A stretch of 64,000 nucleotides of DNA from Microbacterium sp. Marseille-Q6648 (GTDB lineage: Bacteria; Actinomycetota; Actinomycetes; Actinomycetales; Microbacteriaceae): assembly GCF_943181415.1 (NCBI RefSeq), contig NZ_CALPBZ010000001.1, forward strand, positions 1,488,001 to 1,552,000, given 5' to 3'. Under the pieces are notes generated by a model. That model searched no databases and was not told the origin of the DNA. It worked only from the letters and a program-made list of their open reading frames with translations. Made by a program: the position numbers and the translations under genes. This document shows positions 8,796 to 17,869 of this stretch, one piece after another (position 1 is the stretch's first letter; each line of letters opens with the position of its first letter).

Positions 8796-10039
8796 TCGTT
8801 CTCCCTGTCGTCGCGCACGATGACGCCGTTCTTCATGACCATCCCGATCCCGCGGAGCGCCGAGATGTCATCGAGCGGGTTCCCGCGCATCGCGATGAGG
8901 TCGGCCCGCTTGCCGACCGCGATGCTCCCGGTCTGCGCGTCGATCCCGAGCCAGCGAGCGGGCGAGAGGGTGGCGGCCCGCAGCGTCGCTGCGCGGTCGA
9001 GGCCGAATGCGTGCATGTGCTCGAGCTCACGCACCACCGCCGTGGTGCCCTCGAACGCCCAGAACGGCGGCATGTCGCTGCCCAGGAGCACCTCGACCCC
9101 GGCTTCCAGGGCCATCCGGTACGACGCGACATGGCGCTCCCCCGCCCCCAGTGAGCGCTCCTGCATCCAGGCGGGGACGCCGAGCTCATCGAAGAACGCA
9201 CTCGCGCGTGTCACGACCAGGGTCGGAACCAGCGCCGTGCCCTGCGCGGCCATCGCGGCGCACACGTCCGGTGTCAGTTCGTAGCCGTGCTCGATGCCGT
9301 CGATCCCGAGCGAGACCGCCTCGGCGATGACGTCCGCGGGACCGGCGTGGGCGGTCACCTTCCGTCCCCAGGCATGGGCCGTCGAGATGGCCGCGGCCAT
9401 CTCGTCCCGAGTGAGCTGGGGCGTCGAGATCGTCTCGTGCTCGCCGGCGATGCCGCCGGAGATCATCAGCTTGATGAGGTCGGCACCCGCTTTGATCTGC
9501 GCGCGCACACCGTGGGTGAACGCATCGGCCCCGTCGCACTCGAGAGTGTCGTCCGAACCGCTGCCGTGACCGCCGGTGCACGCCAGGGCGCGCCCGGCGG
9601 TGTAGATGCGAGGGCCCTGGACCCATCCCGCGTCGATCGCCCGTCGCAGGGCGAAGTCCGCATGGCCCTTCTCGGCCACGCACCGCACCGTCGTGACTCC
9701 GCTGTGCAAGGTGCGGCGAGCACCGTCGGCCATGTAGAGCGCGAGACCCGCCTCGCCGAACGCCTCGACATCGGCGCCGCTGGGACCCGGCAGAGACAGC
9801 GAGAAGTGGGTGTGCATGTTGATGAGCCCCGGAAGGACGTACGCGCCGTCCAGGTCGGCGGTCGGCACCTGCGCGCCCTCCGAGGCGTCCTCGGCGATGC
9901 GCTCGATCAGGCCGTCCCGCACGAGGATGGACGTGCTCGGGCCCACCGTGCCGTCGACGACGTCGACGACACGGACGTTCCGCAGCACCGCATCCCCCCG
10001 CGTCGCCCACCGGGGTACGGCACCACCGACCGACGTCAT
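8792..10039 (-). CDS. Amidohydrolase family protein (prolidase/imidazolonepropionase-like)
   Basis: Metal-dependent TIM-barrel hydrolase of the COG1228-like amidohydrolases, 415 residues, cytosolic. The expected ligands are all visible: HTH (76-78), a lysine suited to carboxylation (Lys190 in ADLIKLM), His231 (VTAHAG), His251 (GIEHGY) and Asp322 (LGSDMP). The C-terminal GKRADLIAMRGNPL segment is typical of the beta-sandwich that closes the fold. The ATG at 10039 overlaps the stop of the transporter ATPase gene; the open frame upstream is only shadow sequence. Relatives include Xaa-Pro and Xaa-Arg/Lys dipeptidases, which agrees with the peptide importer encoded just before it. The exact substrate is not readable. 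Confidence 0.88.
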   Translation of the reverse strand: MTSVGGAVPRWATRGDAVLRNVRVVDVVDGTVGPSTSILVRDGLIERIAEDASEGAQVPTADLDGAYVLPGLINMHTHFSLSLPGPSGADVEAFGEAGLALYMADGARRTLHSGVTTVRCVAEKGHADFALRRAIDAGWVQGPRIYTAGRALACTGGHGSGSDDTLECDGADAFTHGVRAQIKAGADLIKLMISGGIAGEHETISTPQLTRDEMAAAISTAHAWGRKVTAHAGPADVIAEAVSLGIDGIEHGYELTPDVCAAMAAQGTALVPTLVVTRASAFFDELGVPAWMQERSLGAGERHVASYRMALEAGVEVLLGSDMPPFWAFEGTTAVVRELEHMHAFGLDRAATLRAATLSPARWLGIDAQTGSIAVGKRADLIAMRGNPLDDISALRGIGMVMKNGVIVRDDRENE

Positions 10040-10911
10040 GCTTCCACCAGCGCCTCTGCCGCGACGAAGTGCCCCGGCCCGCACGGCACCAGGCGGGCCT
10101 CGGACTCCGCGACCTCGACCCGCTCCCGGCGCTCGGGTTCGGCGGGCATGGGCGCATCGCGACCGAGCCGCGGGATCGCGCCGATGAGCGCCCGGGTGTA
10201 CGGATGCTGCGGGCGCTCCCACAGCTGGTCGGTCGGGCCCACCTCGACGATCCGGCCGAAGTACATCACGGCGATCCGATCGGCGATCACCCGCAGACCC
10301 GACAGGTCGTGCGAGATCATCAGCAGCGCGGCGCCCCGCGCGGAAGCGGTCTCGGACAGCAGTCCCGCGACCTGCAGGCGGGTGGAGGCGTCGAGCGCCG
10401 AGACCGGTTCATCGGCGACGATCACGCGCGGCTCGGACGCGAGAGCCCGCGCGATGGCGATCCGCTGCCGCTGGCCGCCGGAGAACTGATGAGGGAATCG
10501 CGCCGCAGCCGCGGCGGGGAGACCCACCGCTTCGAGGAGCTCGCCCACCCGTGCGGCGGCTCCGCTCCGGGCTGCGATGGCATCCTGCAGCTGCCGGCCG
10601 ATGCGTCGGCGGGGGTTGAGCGAGGAGTAGGGGTCCTGGAAGACCATCTGCACCGCCCGGTCGGCCCGAGGCCGCGCGCGGCGGCCGAGCGGAGCGATGG
10701 CGCGGCCGTCGACACGCACCTCGCCGGCGGCCAGCGGGTTGAGTCCCACGATGGCGCGGCCGAGCGAGGATTTGCCGCACCCGGACTCGCCGACCAGCCC
10801 GAGCACCTCGCCGGCGGCGACGTCGAGGGTCACTCCCGACACCGCACGGACGGACGGTCGGCCGGGAACCTTGTACTCGACGACGACGTCGTCCACCTCG
10901 AGCGCCGTCAT
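10036..10911 (-). CDS. Oligopeptide/dipeptide ABC transporter ATPase (DppF/OppF type)
   Basis: One of two nucleotide-binding subunits that power the importer encoded with it. The 291-residue protein has Walker A GESGCGKSS (about 39-47), Q-loop FQDPYSSLNP, signature FSGGQRQR, Walker B VIVADEPVSALD and the switch histidine in LMISHDLSG. The FQDPYSSLNPR wording is characteristic of the DppF/OppF subfamily. A short C-terminal extension follows. Its start overlaps the stop of the partner ATPase gene by four bases. Confidence 0.93.
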   Translation of the reverse strand: MTALEVDDVVVEYKVPGRPSVRAVSGVTLDVAAGEVLGLVGESGCGKSSLGRAIVGLNPLAAGEVRVDGRAIAPLGRRARPRADRAVQMVFQDPYSSLNPRRRIGRQLQDAIAARSGAAARVGELLEAVGLPAAAAARFPHQFSGGQRQRIAIARALASEPRVIVADEPVSALDASTRLQVAGLLSETASARGAALLMISHDLSGLRVIADRIAVMYFGRIVEVGPTDQLWERPQHPYTRALIGAIPRLGRDAPMPAEPERRERVEVAESEARLVPCGPGHFVAAEALVEA

Positions 10912-11690
10912 CGCGCCCCCTCCGTATCGGGCAGCGCCTCCACGAGCGCTCGCGTGTAGGCATGCTGCGGATCGGCGAGCACGTCGCGGCTCGGCCCGGA
11001 CTCCACGACCCGCCCGTCCCGCATGACGTACAGGCGATCCGAGACGACGTTCATGACCGCCAGGTCGTGGGTGATGAAGAGCATGGCCATCCCCGACTCC
11101 CGCCGGAGGTCCTCCAGCAGCCGGAGGATTCCCGCCTGGACGGTGACGTCGAGCGCGGTCGTCACCTCATCGGCGATGAGGAGTTCGGGTTCGCACGCCA
11201 GCGCCGAGGCGATGGCGATCCGCTGACGCATGCCCCCCGAGAACCGATGCGGGTAGGAGCGCACCGCCAGATGCGGGTCGGGGATGCGCACCCGGTCGAG
11301 CAGCTCGACGGCGCGTTCGCGGGCTTGACGACGCGTCATCGCCCGGTGGACCCTCTGGTGTTCGGTGAGCTGTCGCTCGATCGTCAGCATGGGATGGAGC
11401 GAGGTCATCGGGTCCTGGAAGACCACCGCGACCCGATCGCCGCGAAGCCGGCGCAGTTCGCCCGCACTGAGCGCCAGGACATCGCGCCCGTCGAAGCGGA
11501 CCTGTCCGCTCGCCGCGGCACCGTGGGGGACGAACCCGAGCGCGGTGAGCGCGGTCAGCGTCTTGCCGCTGCCGCTCTCGCCCGCCAGGCCGACGACCTC
11601 CCCCGGGCCGACGGTGATGTCCACTCCGTCGACGAGCGCACGCCCGCCGAGCTCGATGCGGAGACCGGAGATGTCCAGAAGCGCACTCAT
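10908..11690 (-). CDS. Oligopeptide/dipeptide ABC transporter ATPase (DppD/OppD type)
   Basis: The second nucleotide-binding subunit of the importer, 260 residues. Walker A is GESGSGKT, the Q-loop reads FQDPMTSLHPM, the signature FSGGMRQR and Walker B LLIADEVTTALDVTVQ. The last form, with EVTTALD in place of EPTTALD, is a small departure from the common sequence. The C-terminus is short: it ends at LVEALPD and appears to lack much of the OppD-type cysteine-bearing extension. The ATG at 11690 shares one base with the stop of the upstream permease gene. Confidence 0.93.
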   Translation of the reverse strand: MSALLDISGLRIELGGRALVDGVDITVGPGEVVGLAGESGSGKTLTALTALGFVPHGAAASGQVRFDGRDVLALSAGELRRLRGDRVAVVFQDPMTSLHPMLTIERQLTEHQRVHRAMTRRQARERAVELLDRVRIPDPHLAVRSYPHRFSGGMRQRIAIASALACEPELLIADEVTTALDVTVQAGILRLLEDLRRESGMAMLFITHDLAVMNVVSDRLYVMRDGRVVESGPSRDVLADPQHAYTRALVEALPDTEGAR

Positions 11691-12604
11691 CACAGCTCCA
11701 TCGCCTGGACGGCGCGCGACGTGCGCGGATCGAGGGCGTCCCTGAGAGAGTCGCCGATGAAGTTGAACGCCAGGACGACGCTCAGGATGGCCACGCCCGG
11801 GAAGAGCGCCACCCAGTAGTTGTAGAACACGCGCGAGCCCTCCGACACCATCGCGCCCCACTCCGGGGTCGGCGGAACCGCTCCGAGCCCCAGATAGCTG
11901 AGACCGCTGAGCAGCAGGATGGCGTTGCCGAGTTCGAGGGTGCAGATCACCGCGATCGGGCCCAGGATGTTGGGAGCGATGTCTCGGCGCAGCGTCGTGA
12001 AGGACGACGCGCCGATCAGCCGCGAGGCCGCGATGAAGTTGCTGTCGCGCAGCCCCAGCACCAGGGATCGCGTCACGCGGGCGTAGGCGGGCCACGAGAC
12101 CACCACGATCGCCAGCACGGCGTTGACCAGCGAGGGGCCGAGGGCGGCGGACACCGCCATCGCCAGGATGATCGCCGGGAAGGCGAAGAAGAGGTCCACG
12201 ATGCGCATCAGCACGGCGTCGACCAGGCCGCCGAAGTAGCCCGCGATCGCTCCGACCGTCGCTCCGATCAGGAGCGAGAGTGCGACGAGCATGACGGCGA
12301 TGGGGATGCTGATGCGGGCACCGTGGATCACGCGGGACAGCACATCCCGCCCGACGCCGTCGGTGCCGAAGGGATGCGCCAGCGACGGCGGCAGGAAGCG
12401 GGCCGAGTCCTGCGCGAGCGGATCGTACGGCGAGAGCAGGGGGCCGAACAGGATGACCAGCACCCAGAAGGCGATGATCACGATCCCGAGGATGGCCAGC
12501 GGGCGCCGCCAGGCGGCGGGCAGCCGCCAGCGCGGCATCCACTTCCTCGACTCGACATCGCGGATCGGGTCGACAGCCTCGAGGGCCTTCTCTGTGGTGG
12601 TCAT
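11690..12604 (-). CDS. Dipeptide ABC transporter permease (DppC type)
   Basis: Inner-membrane permease subunit, 304 residues. An N-terminal cytoplasmic tail is followed by a first membrane helix near residues 40-60 and the OppC/DppC N-terminal segment ending in HPFGTDGVGRDVLSR. Five further helices carry the binding-protein-dependent transport fold. The EAA-type loop that contacts the ATPases is around FIAASRLIGASSFTTLRRDIAPN. The ATG at 12604 overlaps the upstream permease stop by four bases; the longer frame upstream is spurious. Confidence 0.92.
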   Translation of the reverse strand: MTTTEKALEAVDPIRDVESRKWMPRWRLPAAWRRPLAILGIVIIAFWVLVILFGPLLSPYDPLAQDSARFLPPSLAHPFGTDGVGRDVLSRVIHGARISIPIAVMLVALSLLIGATVGAIAGYFGGLVDAVLMRIVDLFFAFPAIILAMAVSAALGPSLVNAVLAIVVVSWPAYARVTRSLVLGLRDSNFIAASRLIGASSFTTLRRDIAPNILGPIAVICTLELGNAILLLSGLSYLGLGAVPPTPEWGAMVSEGSRVFYNYWVALFPGVAILSVVLAFNFIGDSLRDALDPRTSRAVQAMEL

Positions 12605-13614
12605 GCGCGGCGGATCCTCGGATCGATGACCCCGTACAGGATGTCGGTGATCAGGTTGACGAAGATGTAGATGAGGGCGACGAAGATCGTCACTCCCACG
12701 ATGGCGGACAGGTCGAGTGTGGATGCCGCCCGGTACGCGTAGGACCCGATACCGGGCCACGCGAAGATCTGCTCGACGAGCACCGTACCGGCCAGCAGCG
12801 AGGCGAACGCGGTGCCCACCACCGTGATGACGGGCACGAGGGCGCCGCGCAGCACGTGCCCGAAGACGACCGTGCGGGAGCTCAGCCCCTTCGCCTCGGC
12901 GGCGCGGATGTACTCCTGTCCCAGCACGTCGAGCACGGAGGCCCGGGTGAAGCGCATGAGGAGGCCGACCATGGGCGCCGAGAGCACGATGGCGGGAAGG
13001 ATCAGGTGGGTGACCGCCTGTGTGAAGAGGTCGAGATCGCCCACGAGCAGCGAGTCGATCGTGAAGAATCCGGTGACACGCGGCGGGGGGATCGCCCCGG
13101 CATCCAGCCTTCCCGAAGAGGGGAACCAGCGCAGCTGCGTGGAGAAGACGGCCGTGGCGATGAGGGCGAACCAGAAGATCGGGATCGAGACGCCGCCCAG
13201 GCTGACCGCGCGCAGGACGTTGTCCACCGGACCGTTGGCGCGCAGCGCCGCGACGATGCCCAGCCCGCCGCCCACGATGACCGCGATGAGCGTCGCGAAG
13301 AGGGCCAGCTCCGCAGAGGCGGGGCCGAACAGCTGGAGGTCGACGAGGACCGGTCGCGTCGTCTGGATCGAGGTGCCCAGATCGCCGCGGACGATGCCTC
13401 CGAGGTAGATGAAGAACTGCTCCCAGAGAGGCCGGTCCAGCCCCATCCGCTCGCGCATGGCGGCGACCAGTTCCGGGTCTGCGGCGGCGCGCTCGCCGAG
13501 CCGCGCCGTCGCGGCGTCACCGGGGAGCACCGCGGTGAGGACGAAGGCGACGAGAACCGTCCCCACGACCAGGAGGGCCGCGGCTCCGAGCCGTTTGCCG
13601 ATGAAGAGCACCAC
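12601..13614 (-). CDS. Dipeptide ABC transporter permease (DppB type)
   Basis: Inner-membrane permease subunit, 337 residues, partner of the DppC-type protein. It begins with the family's short lead-in and first helix (GKRLGAAALLVVGTVLVAFV), then the LPGDAATARLGERA and MGLDRPLWEQFFIYL segments seen in DppB. The EAA loop reads YIRAAEAKGLSSRTVVFGHVLR. The start codon is GTG at 13614, with GAGG eight bases upstream. A strong intercistronic hairpin separates it from the binding-protein gene above. Confidence 0.92.
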   Translation of the reverse strand: MVLFIGKRLGAAALLVVGTVLVAFVLTAVLPGDAATARLGERAAADPELVAAMRERMGLDRPLWEQFFIYLGGIVRGDLGTSIQTTRPVLVDLQLFGPASAELALFATLIAVIVGGGLGIVAALRANGPVDNVLRAVSLGGVSIPIFWFALIATAVFSTQLRWFPSSGRLDAGAIPPPRVTGFFTIDSLLVGDLDLFTQAVTHLILPAIVLSAPMVGLLMRFTRASVLDVLGQEYIRAAEAKGLSSRTVVFGHVLRGALVPVITVVGTAFASLLAGTVLVEQIFAWPGIGSYAYRAASTLDLSAIVGVTIFVALIYIFVNLITDILYGVIDPRIRRA

Positions 13615-13645
13615 AGGTCGACCTCGTTCTCGTGGGGGGAGGGAT

Positions 13646-13679
13646 GCGGTGCCCCCGGGTGGTGGACCGGGGGCACCGC
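13646..13679 (-). promoter_or_regulatory. Strong intercistronic hairpin between binding-protein and permease genes
   Basis: Arms of 13 perfect base pairs, 13646-13658 with 13667-13679, close an 8-base loop. The hairpin lies seven bases after the substrate-binding protein stop and 32 bases before the permease GTG. No T-run follows. It most likely stabilises the 3' end of the upstream message or attenuates read-through, giving more binding protein than permease. A similar element stands after the maltose-type binding protein at 41847. Confidence 0.7.
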
Positions 13680-13686
13680 TCGCGCG

Positions 13687-15288
13687 TCAGCGACCGATGG
13701 CGGCGATGTCGAGCGAGAACACCGGGTCGTAGCGCACCTCGCCGACGGACGAGGCTGCCACGACCGAAGCGGCGGGCTGGAAGAGGGGCACGATGACCCC
13801 CTCCGCGTTGTGCAGCTCCTGGAACTCACGGTACAGAGTCTCGCGGGCATCGGCGTCGGTCTCGGTCGACACCTCGGCCATGACCGCCTCGAGCTCGGGC
13901 GCCGAGCCGGCCGTCCAGCCGGCGCGCTCGCCCACGATCCCGCCGGGACCGAAGGCGAGGTAGTCGGCGGAATCCGGGTAGTCCGGGTTCCACAGCCACA
14001 GGCCCATCTCCTCCTGACCCGCGCGGTAGCTCTCGAGGGTCGTCGAGATCGGACCGGGCGCGAGGTTCACGGTGATCCCGACCTCGGCCAGCTGCGCCGC
14101 GATGCGCTCGGCGAACGGGCCCATGCTCAGGCCGTTGCTCGAGAAGTCGCTGGCGTACTCGAGCTCCACGGTGACATCGCCGCCGAGCCGCTCGACCGCA
14201 GCGGTGGCTCGCTCGACGTCGCGCTGGATCGCCGCGTCGGCATCGAGGGCGCCCACGTAGAACGACGGAACGATTCCGTACGAGCGCTCCGCGCCCTCAC
14301 CGGCGAGTTCGACGATCGCGTCGCGATCGAGCCCGTACATGACCGCCTCGCGGAAGTCCGGGGACGACGTGATCTCGGACACCTCGGGGTTGGCGTTGAG
14401 GAAGAAGAAGAAGATCGTCGGCGACTGCGACGTGCTGACGATGACGTCTTCGCCGAGCCCGGCGATCTGGTCGGATCCGAGATCCAGGGCGACGTGCGCG
14501 GTGCCGCTCTGGACGTCCATGAGCTGCGCCTCGGCGGTGGCGTTGCGGAGCACGACGCGGTCGTACACCGGCGCCTCGCCCCAGTACTCCGGGTTGGCGA
14601 CGAGGACCGTCTCGGTGGTCGTGTCGAAGGACTCGAGCATGTACGGGCCGCTGCCGGCCGACGTCTCGTTCAGGAAGGCCTCGGCGGTGTCGGCTTCCGC
14701 GGCACCCTCGGCAGCGGTGCCGCCGTTCTCCTCCACGAGCGCGCTGTTGACGATGCCGAGCGTGGGGCTCGTCACGATCGCGGGCACGGCGGTGTTGGGG
14801 GCATCCGACGTGATGATCACCGTGGACTCGTCGGGGGCCTCGACCGAGAGACCGGCCATGAGGAACGAGCCGTTGCCCTGGATGTTCTTCACGCGGTCGA
14901 GCGAGAACACGACATCCGCGGATGTCAGCGGCGTGCCGTCCGAGAACGTGATGCCGTCGCGGATCGTGAACGTGTACTCGGTCGCGTCATCGTTGACGGA
15001 CCACTCGGAGGCGACGCTCGGCAGCGGCTCCTCGGCGTTTCCGTCCTCGAAGGTGAGCAGGCTGTCGTAGACGGCGTGCAGCACGATGCCGCCCGTCGTC
15101 TCGAACATGCGAGCCGGGTCGGCGGTCACCAGGTCGAACGACTTGTCGATGATCAGCGACTCGACCTCGGCACCACCGTCGGGGTCGGTGGCGTCGCCTT
15201 CGATGTCAGGGGCGGCACAGGCGCTGAACGCCAGTGCGGAGGCGGCGAGAATCGCAGCCGCTCCGATCAGCCGGGGGGACAGTTTCAT
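13687..15288 (-). CDS. Dipeptide-type ABC substrate-binding lipoprotein (family 5)
   Basis: Extracytoplasmic receptor of the importer encoded directly downstream, 533 residues. The signal peptide ends in the lipobox FSAC (Cys24). The mature part contains the SBP_bac_5 pattern: PSVASEWSVNDDATEYTF near residues 95-115, TFTIRDGITFSDGTPLTSADV, and later VMYGLDRDAIVELAGEG. The ATG at 15288 has AGAGGA at a good distance and overlaps the stop of the NTF2-like gene; the longer upstream frame is not real. The gene order (binding protein, two permeases, two ATPases) is standard, so the transporter looks complete. The ligand is probably a peptide or small amino-acid derivative. Confidence 0.93.
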   Translation of the reverse strand: MKLSPRLIGAAAILAASALAFSACAAPDIEGDATDPDGGAEVESLIIDKSFDLVTADPARMFETTGGIVLHAVYDSLLTFEDGNAEEPLPSVASEWSVNDDATEYTFTIRDGITFSDGTPLTSADVVFSLDRVKNIQGNGSFLMAGLSVEAPDESTVIITSDAPNTAVPAIVTSPTLGIVNSALVEENGGTAAEGAAEADTAEAFLNETSAGSGPYMLESFDTTTETVLVANPEYWGEAPVYDRVVLRNATAEAQLMDVQSGTAHVALDLGSDQIAGLGEDVIVSTSQSPTIFFFFLNANPEVSEITSSPDFREAVMYGLDRDAIVELAGEGAERSYGIVPSFYVGALDADAAIQRDVERATAAVERLGGDVTVELEYASDFSSNGLSMGPFAERIAAQLAEVGITVNLAPGPISTTLESYRAGQEEMGLWLWNPDYPDSADYLAFGPGGIVGERAGWTAGSAPELEAVMAEVSTETDADARETLYREFQELHNAEGVIVPLFQPAASVVAASSVGEVRYDPVFSLDIAAIGR

Positions 15289-15719
15289 TTCGGATCCTCT
15301 TTCTGGTGGGGGGTGTGCGACGGCGGGCCGGGGAGGACGTCCTCGTGGTTGTGCACCATGAGCCAGCGCCCGTCGCGGCGCTGCCATACGCCGGTGTTGC
15401 GCACCCGCTCATCGGATGCGCCGGGGTCGGTGAAACGCACGGTGAAGGTGTGGCGGACGACGGCGATGTCACCGAAGACGTCGATCACCGGCTCCGTCGT
15501 GACGTCGATGCCCGCGACAGCTGCCACGCTGCCGGCCGGGCGGGAATCCCGAAGCTGGTTCAAACCGGAGAGGCCGTGGACGAGCGGCTCGTGCTCGGTG
15601 TCCTACAGCGTGACGTCATCGGCGATGAAGGAGTCGGCGCGCGCGCGATCGGACGCCATGTAGGCGTCGTACATCTCGTAGACGGCGTCCCGCAGCCACG
15701 TCACATCGGCCGCGCTCAC
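15285..15719 (-). pseudogene. NTF2-like (SnoaL/DUF4440 type) protein interrupted by an in-frame TAG
   Basis: The frame opens with GTG at 15719, overlapping the DapA-family stop, and encodes 38 residues ending ADSFIADDVTL. A TAG follows at 15605-15603, then the same frame continues (DTEHEPLVHGL and onward) to a TGA at 15285 that overlaps the next gene's ATG. The two parts join into one cone-shaped NTF2-like domain. At this position relatives usually read VTLWD, so TGG to TAG is the simplest change. Both outer junctions keep the coupled overlaps of an intact operon gene. It is either a recent nonsense mutation, a base-call error, or an amber codon read through at some rate; a restart inside the second half is possible. 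Confidence 0.75.
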
Positions 15720-16648
15720 AGTCCGAGCTCCGCGGTGACGACGTCGAGTTCGTCGATGATCGCGCCGATGCGGGCCAGGCGCTCCTCGCCCTCGGCGCCG
15801 AGCTGCGCGAACGACGTGAGCGGCGGCCGGACGGTGCCGACCGGGTAGCCGGCCCGCGCCGCGAGGCGCTTCGAGTAGCACTGGTGCCCATAGGTGGGGT
15901 GTCCTGCGGCGATGATCGCGTCGAGGCGCTTGATGAGCCCGTCGATTCGACGCGCGTCGTCGATGCGCCCGGCTTCGAGCAGGTTCCAGATGCCCGCCGA
16001 CGCCCGCGGGATGTAGTTGCCGTAGGGGTTCACATAGCCCTCGGCGCCGAGCAGGAACGAGTCGACGACCCGCTCCCCGGCGTAGACCGTGATGTCGTCG
16101 CCTGCGAGATCGATCACATCCCGCACCCGCGCGATGTCCTGCGAGGACTCCTTGATGTACGAGACCGTGGCGAAGTCCTTGGCCAGCCTGGCGACCAGCT
16201 CGGCGCTCAGGTCCACGTTCGACGTGACCGGGTTGTTGTAGAGCATGATCGGCAGGTCCTGCGCGGCGACGATCGCCTCGAAGTAGCGGTAGACCTCGTC
16301 GTCGGTGGGCGTGTAGTAGTACGGCGAGATGATCATGAGACCGTCCGCTCCCAGATCACGCGCCTCGACGCTCTGCGCCACGGCCTTCTTCGTCGACGCG
16401 TCGGCCGTGCCGATGAGGACGGGGATCCGTCCGTCGATGTGAGCCACCGTCTCCCGGATGAGGATGCGCCGCTCCTCGGGTGTCACAGTCAGGAATTCAC
16501 CCGTGGTGCCGAGCATGATGATTCCCGGCACACCCTCGTGCAGCTGCCAGTCCAGGAAGGCCTTGAGGCGATCGACGTCGATCGCGCTCAGGTCCTCGGT
16601 GAACGGAGTGACGGCGACGGTATAGGAACCGGTGAACTTCTCAGCCAT
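15716..16648 (-). CDS. DapA-family class I aldolase/lyase
   Basis: A 310-residue Schiff-base lyase of the dihydrodipicolinate synthase/N-acetylneuraminate lyase family. It shows GTTGEF (47-52), catalytic Tyr137 in MLYNNP and Schiff-base Lys166 in SYIKESSQD, in the usual order. The ATG at 16648 heads the long minus-strand operon. True dapA normally sits in lysine synthesis neighbourhoods; here it lies 57 bases from a divergent DAO-type flavoprotein and near a fused FeS/FAD protein. In bacteria that grow on hydroxyproline the same trio includes a DapA-like 1-pyrroline-4-hydroxy-2-carboxylate deaminase, so that role is a reasonable guess, with a generic keto-acid aldolase as the alternative. The lyase class is secure; the substrate is not. 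Confidence 0.88.
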   Translation of the reverse strand: MAEKFTGSYTVAVTPFTEDLSAIDVDRLKAFLDWQLHEGVPGIIMLGTTGEFLTVTPEERRILIRETVAHIDGRIPVLIGTADASTKKAVAQSVEARDLGADGLMIISPYYYTPTDDEVYRYFEAIVAAQDLPIMLYNNPVTSNVDLSAELVARLAKDFATVSYIKESSQDIARVRDVIDLAGDDITVYAGERVVDSFLLGAEGYVNPYGNYIPRASAGIWNLLEAGRIDDARRIDGLIKRLDAIIAAGHPTYGHQCYSKRLAARAGYPVGTVRPPLTSFAQLGAEGEERLARIGAIIDELDVVTAELGL

Positions 16649-16705
16649 GGATGACCTCTCTGCGCACACATGTACGTATTGTGAACGCCAGGATACGGTG
16701 TTCTC

Positions 16706-17863
16706 ATGACAAATCGAAAGACCGACGGCGAAGTCTTCGATGTCGCCGTCGTCGGCGGTGGCGCGAGCGGAACGGCCGCCGCGTACCACCTGAGCGCGGA
16801 AGGGCGCTCGGTCGTGCTCCTCGATCGCCATGACATGAACACCGAGGCGTCCGGGCGCAACGCCGGCAGCCTCCACGGCCAGATCCAGCACGAGCCCTTC
16901 CTCGAAGAGGGCGAGGATTGGGCGCGCGGGTGGCTGCCGGCGCTGCGCTTCCTCGCCGACTCGCTTCGCCTGTGGGACACCCTGGGCGAGGAGCTCGGCA
17001 CCGACCTGCAGGTCGGCAAGAAGGGCGGTCTGCTCATCGCCGACGAAGAGCACCAGCTGCCGGCGATCGAGGCCAAGGTCGCGTTCGAGAACAGCGTGGG
17101 CATCGACAGCCGGATGCTGTCCGCGGATGACGTCAAGCAGCTCGCGCCGTGGGTCACCGACGACGTGGTGGGTGGTGAGTTGTGCCCCATCGAGGGCAAG
17201 GCGAATCCCCTCCTGGTGGCCCCCGCGTTCGCCCGCCGCGCCGTCGCGCAGGGCGCCGTGCTGATGCCCCGGTCGCCGGTCGAGGGGTTCCGCGAGGAGC
17301 GCGGCCTGCACATCCTCCGCACCCCGAGGGGTGAGGTCGTCGCCCGCCAGGTCGTGCTCGCGGGCGGGGACGGGATGCCGGCGCTCGGCCGGCATTTCGG
17401 CCTCGACCTGCCGATCTCCAGCGGCGCCGTCCAGGTGAGCGTCACCGAGCGCATCGACCCCATGGTCTCGCACCTGGTGTACTACGCGGGCGGCAAGCTG
17501 ACGTTCAAGCAGGCGCAGTCCGGCACCCTCCTCATCGGCGGTGGGTGGCCGGCCCGCCGGAACGCCGCCGGCGAGTGGGTGGTCAACCCGGAGTCGCTTC
17601 GCGCCAACCTGGCGATGGCCACGCGCATCGCCCCGTCGATCGCCGATGTGTCGCTGCTGCGCACGTGGGTGGGAATCGGAAACGGCACCCCCGACCACAG
17701 CCCGATCATCGGGGCCGTCCCGGGCCACCCCGGAGTATGGCTCGGCTTCTACCCGTACATGGGGTTCACGGCATCCCCGCTGATGGGACGCATCCTGAGC
17801 GATCTGGTGCTGGGACGCGACCCGGACCGTGATCTGACGCCGTTCGCGCCCGACCGGTTCTAG
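16706..17863 (+). CDS. DAO-family FAD-dependent oxidoreductase
   Basis: Flavoprotein of the D-amino-acid oxidase/sarcosine oxidase family that oxidises a C-N bond. The 385-residue protein has the FAD-binding motif VAVVGGGASGTAAAYHLS at 13-30, an Arg/Asn stretch EASGRNAGSLHG around 48-60 typical of the beta subunits of octopine, nopaline and D-hydroxyproline dehydrogenases, and a C-terminal PIIGAVPGHPGVWLGF segment that contacts the cofactor. It converges on the gene for a fused FeS/FAD partner. The start lacks a good Shine-Dalgarno and the leader is very short, so leaderless expression is possible. It shares a 57-base divergent promoter gap with the DapA-family operon, which suggests joint control. 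Confidence 0.9.
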   Translation: MTNRKTDGEVFDVAVVGGGASGTAAAYHLSAEGRSVVLLDRHDMNTEASGRNAGSLHGQIQHEPFLEEGEDWARGWLPALRFLADSLRLWDTLGEELGTDLQVGKKGGLLIADEEHQLPAIEAKVAFENSVGIDSRMLSADDVKQLAPWVTDDVVGGELCPIEGKANPLLVAPAFARRAVAQGAVLMPRSPVEGFREERGLHILRTPRGEVVARQVVLAGGDGMPALGRHFGLDLPISSGAVQVSVTERIDPMVSHLVYYAGGKLTFKQAQSGTLLIGGGWPARRNAAGEWVVNPESLRANLAMATRIAPSIADVSLLRTWVGIGNGTPDHSPIIGAVPGHPGVWLGFYPYMGFTASPLMGRILSDLVLGRDPDRDLTPFAPDRF

Positions 17864-17869
17864 GGCGAG

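Noticed and set aside
12856-15663. 935-codon plus-strand open frame
   Set aside because: It is antisense to the importer receptor and permease genes, which have clear domains. Such long shadows are expected at this GC content, and the translation is Arg/Gly/Asp-rich without motifs.
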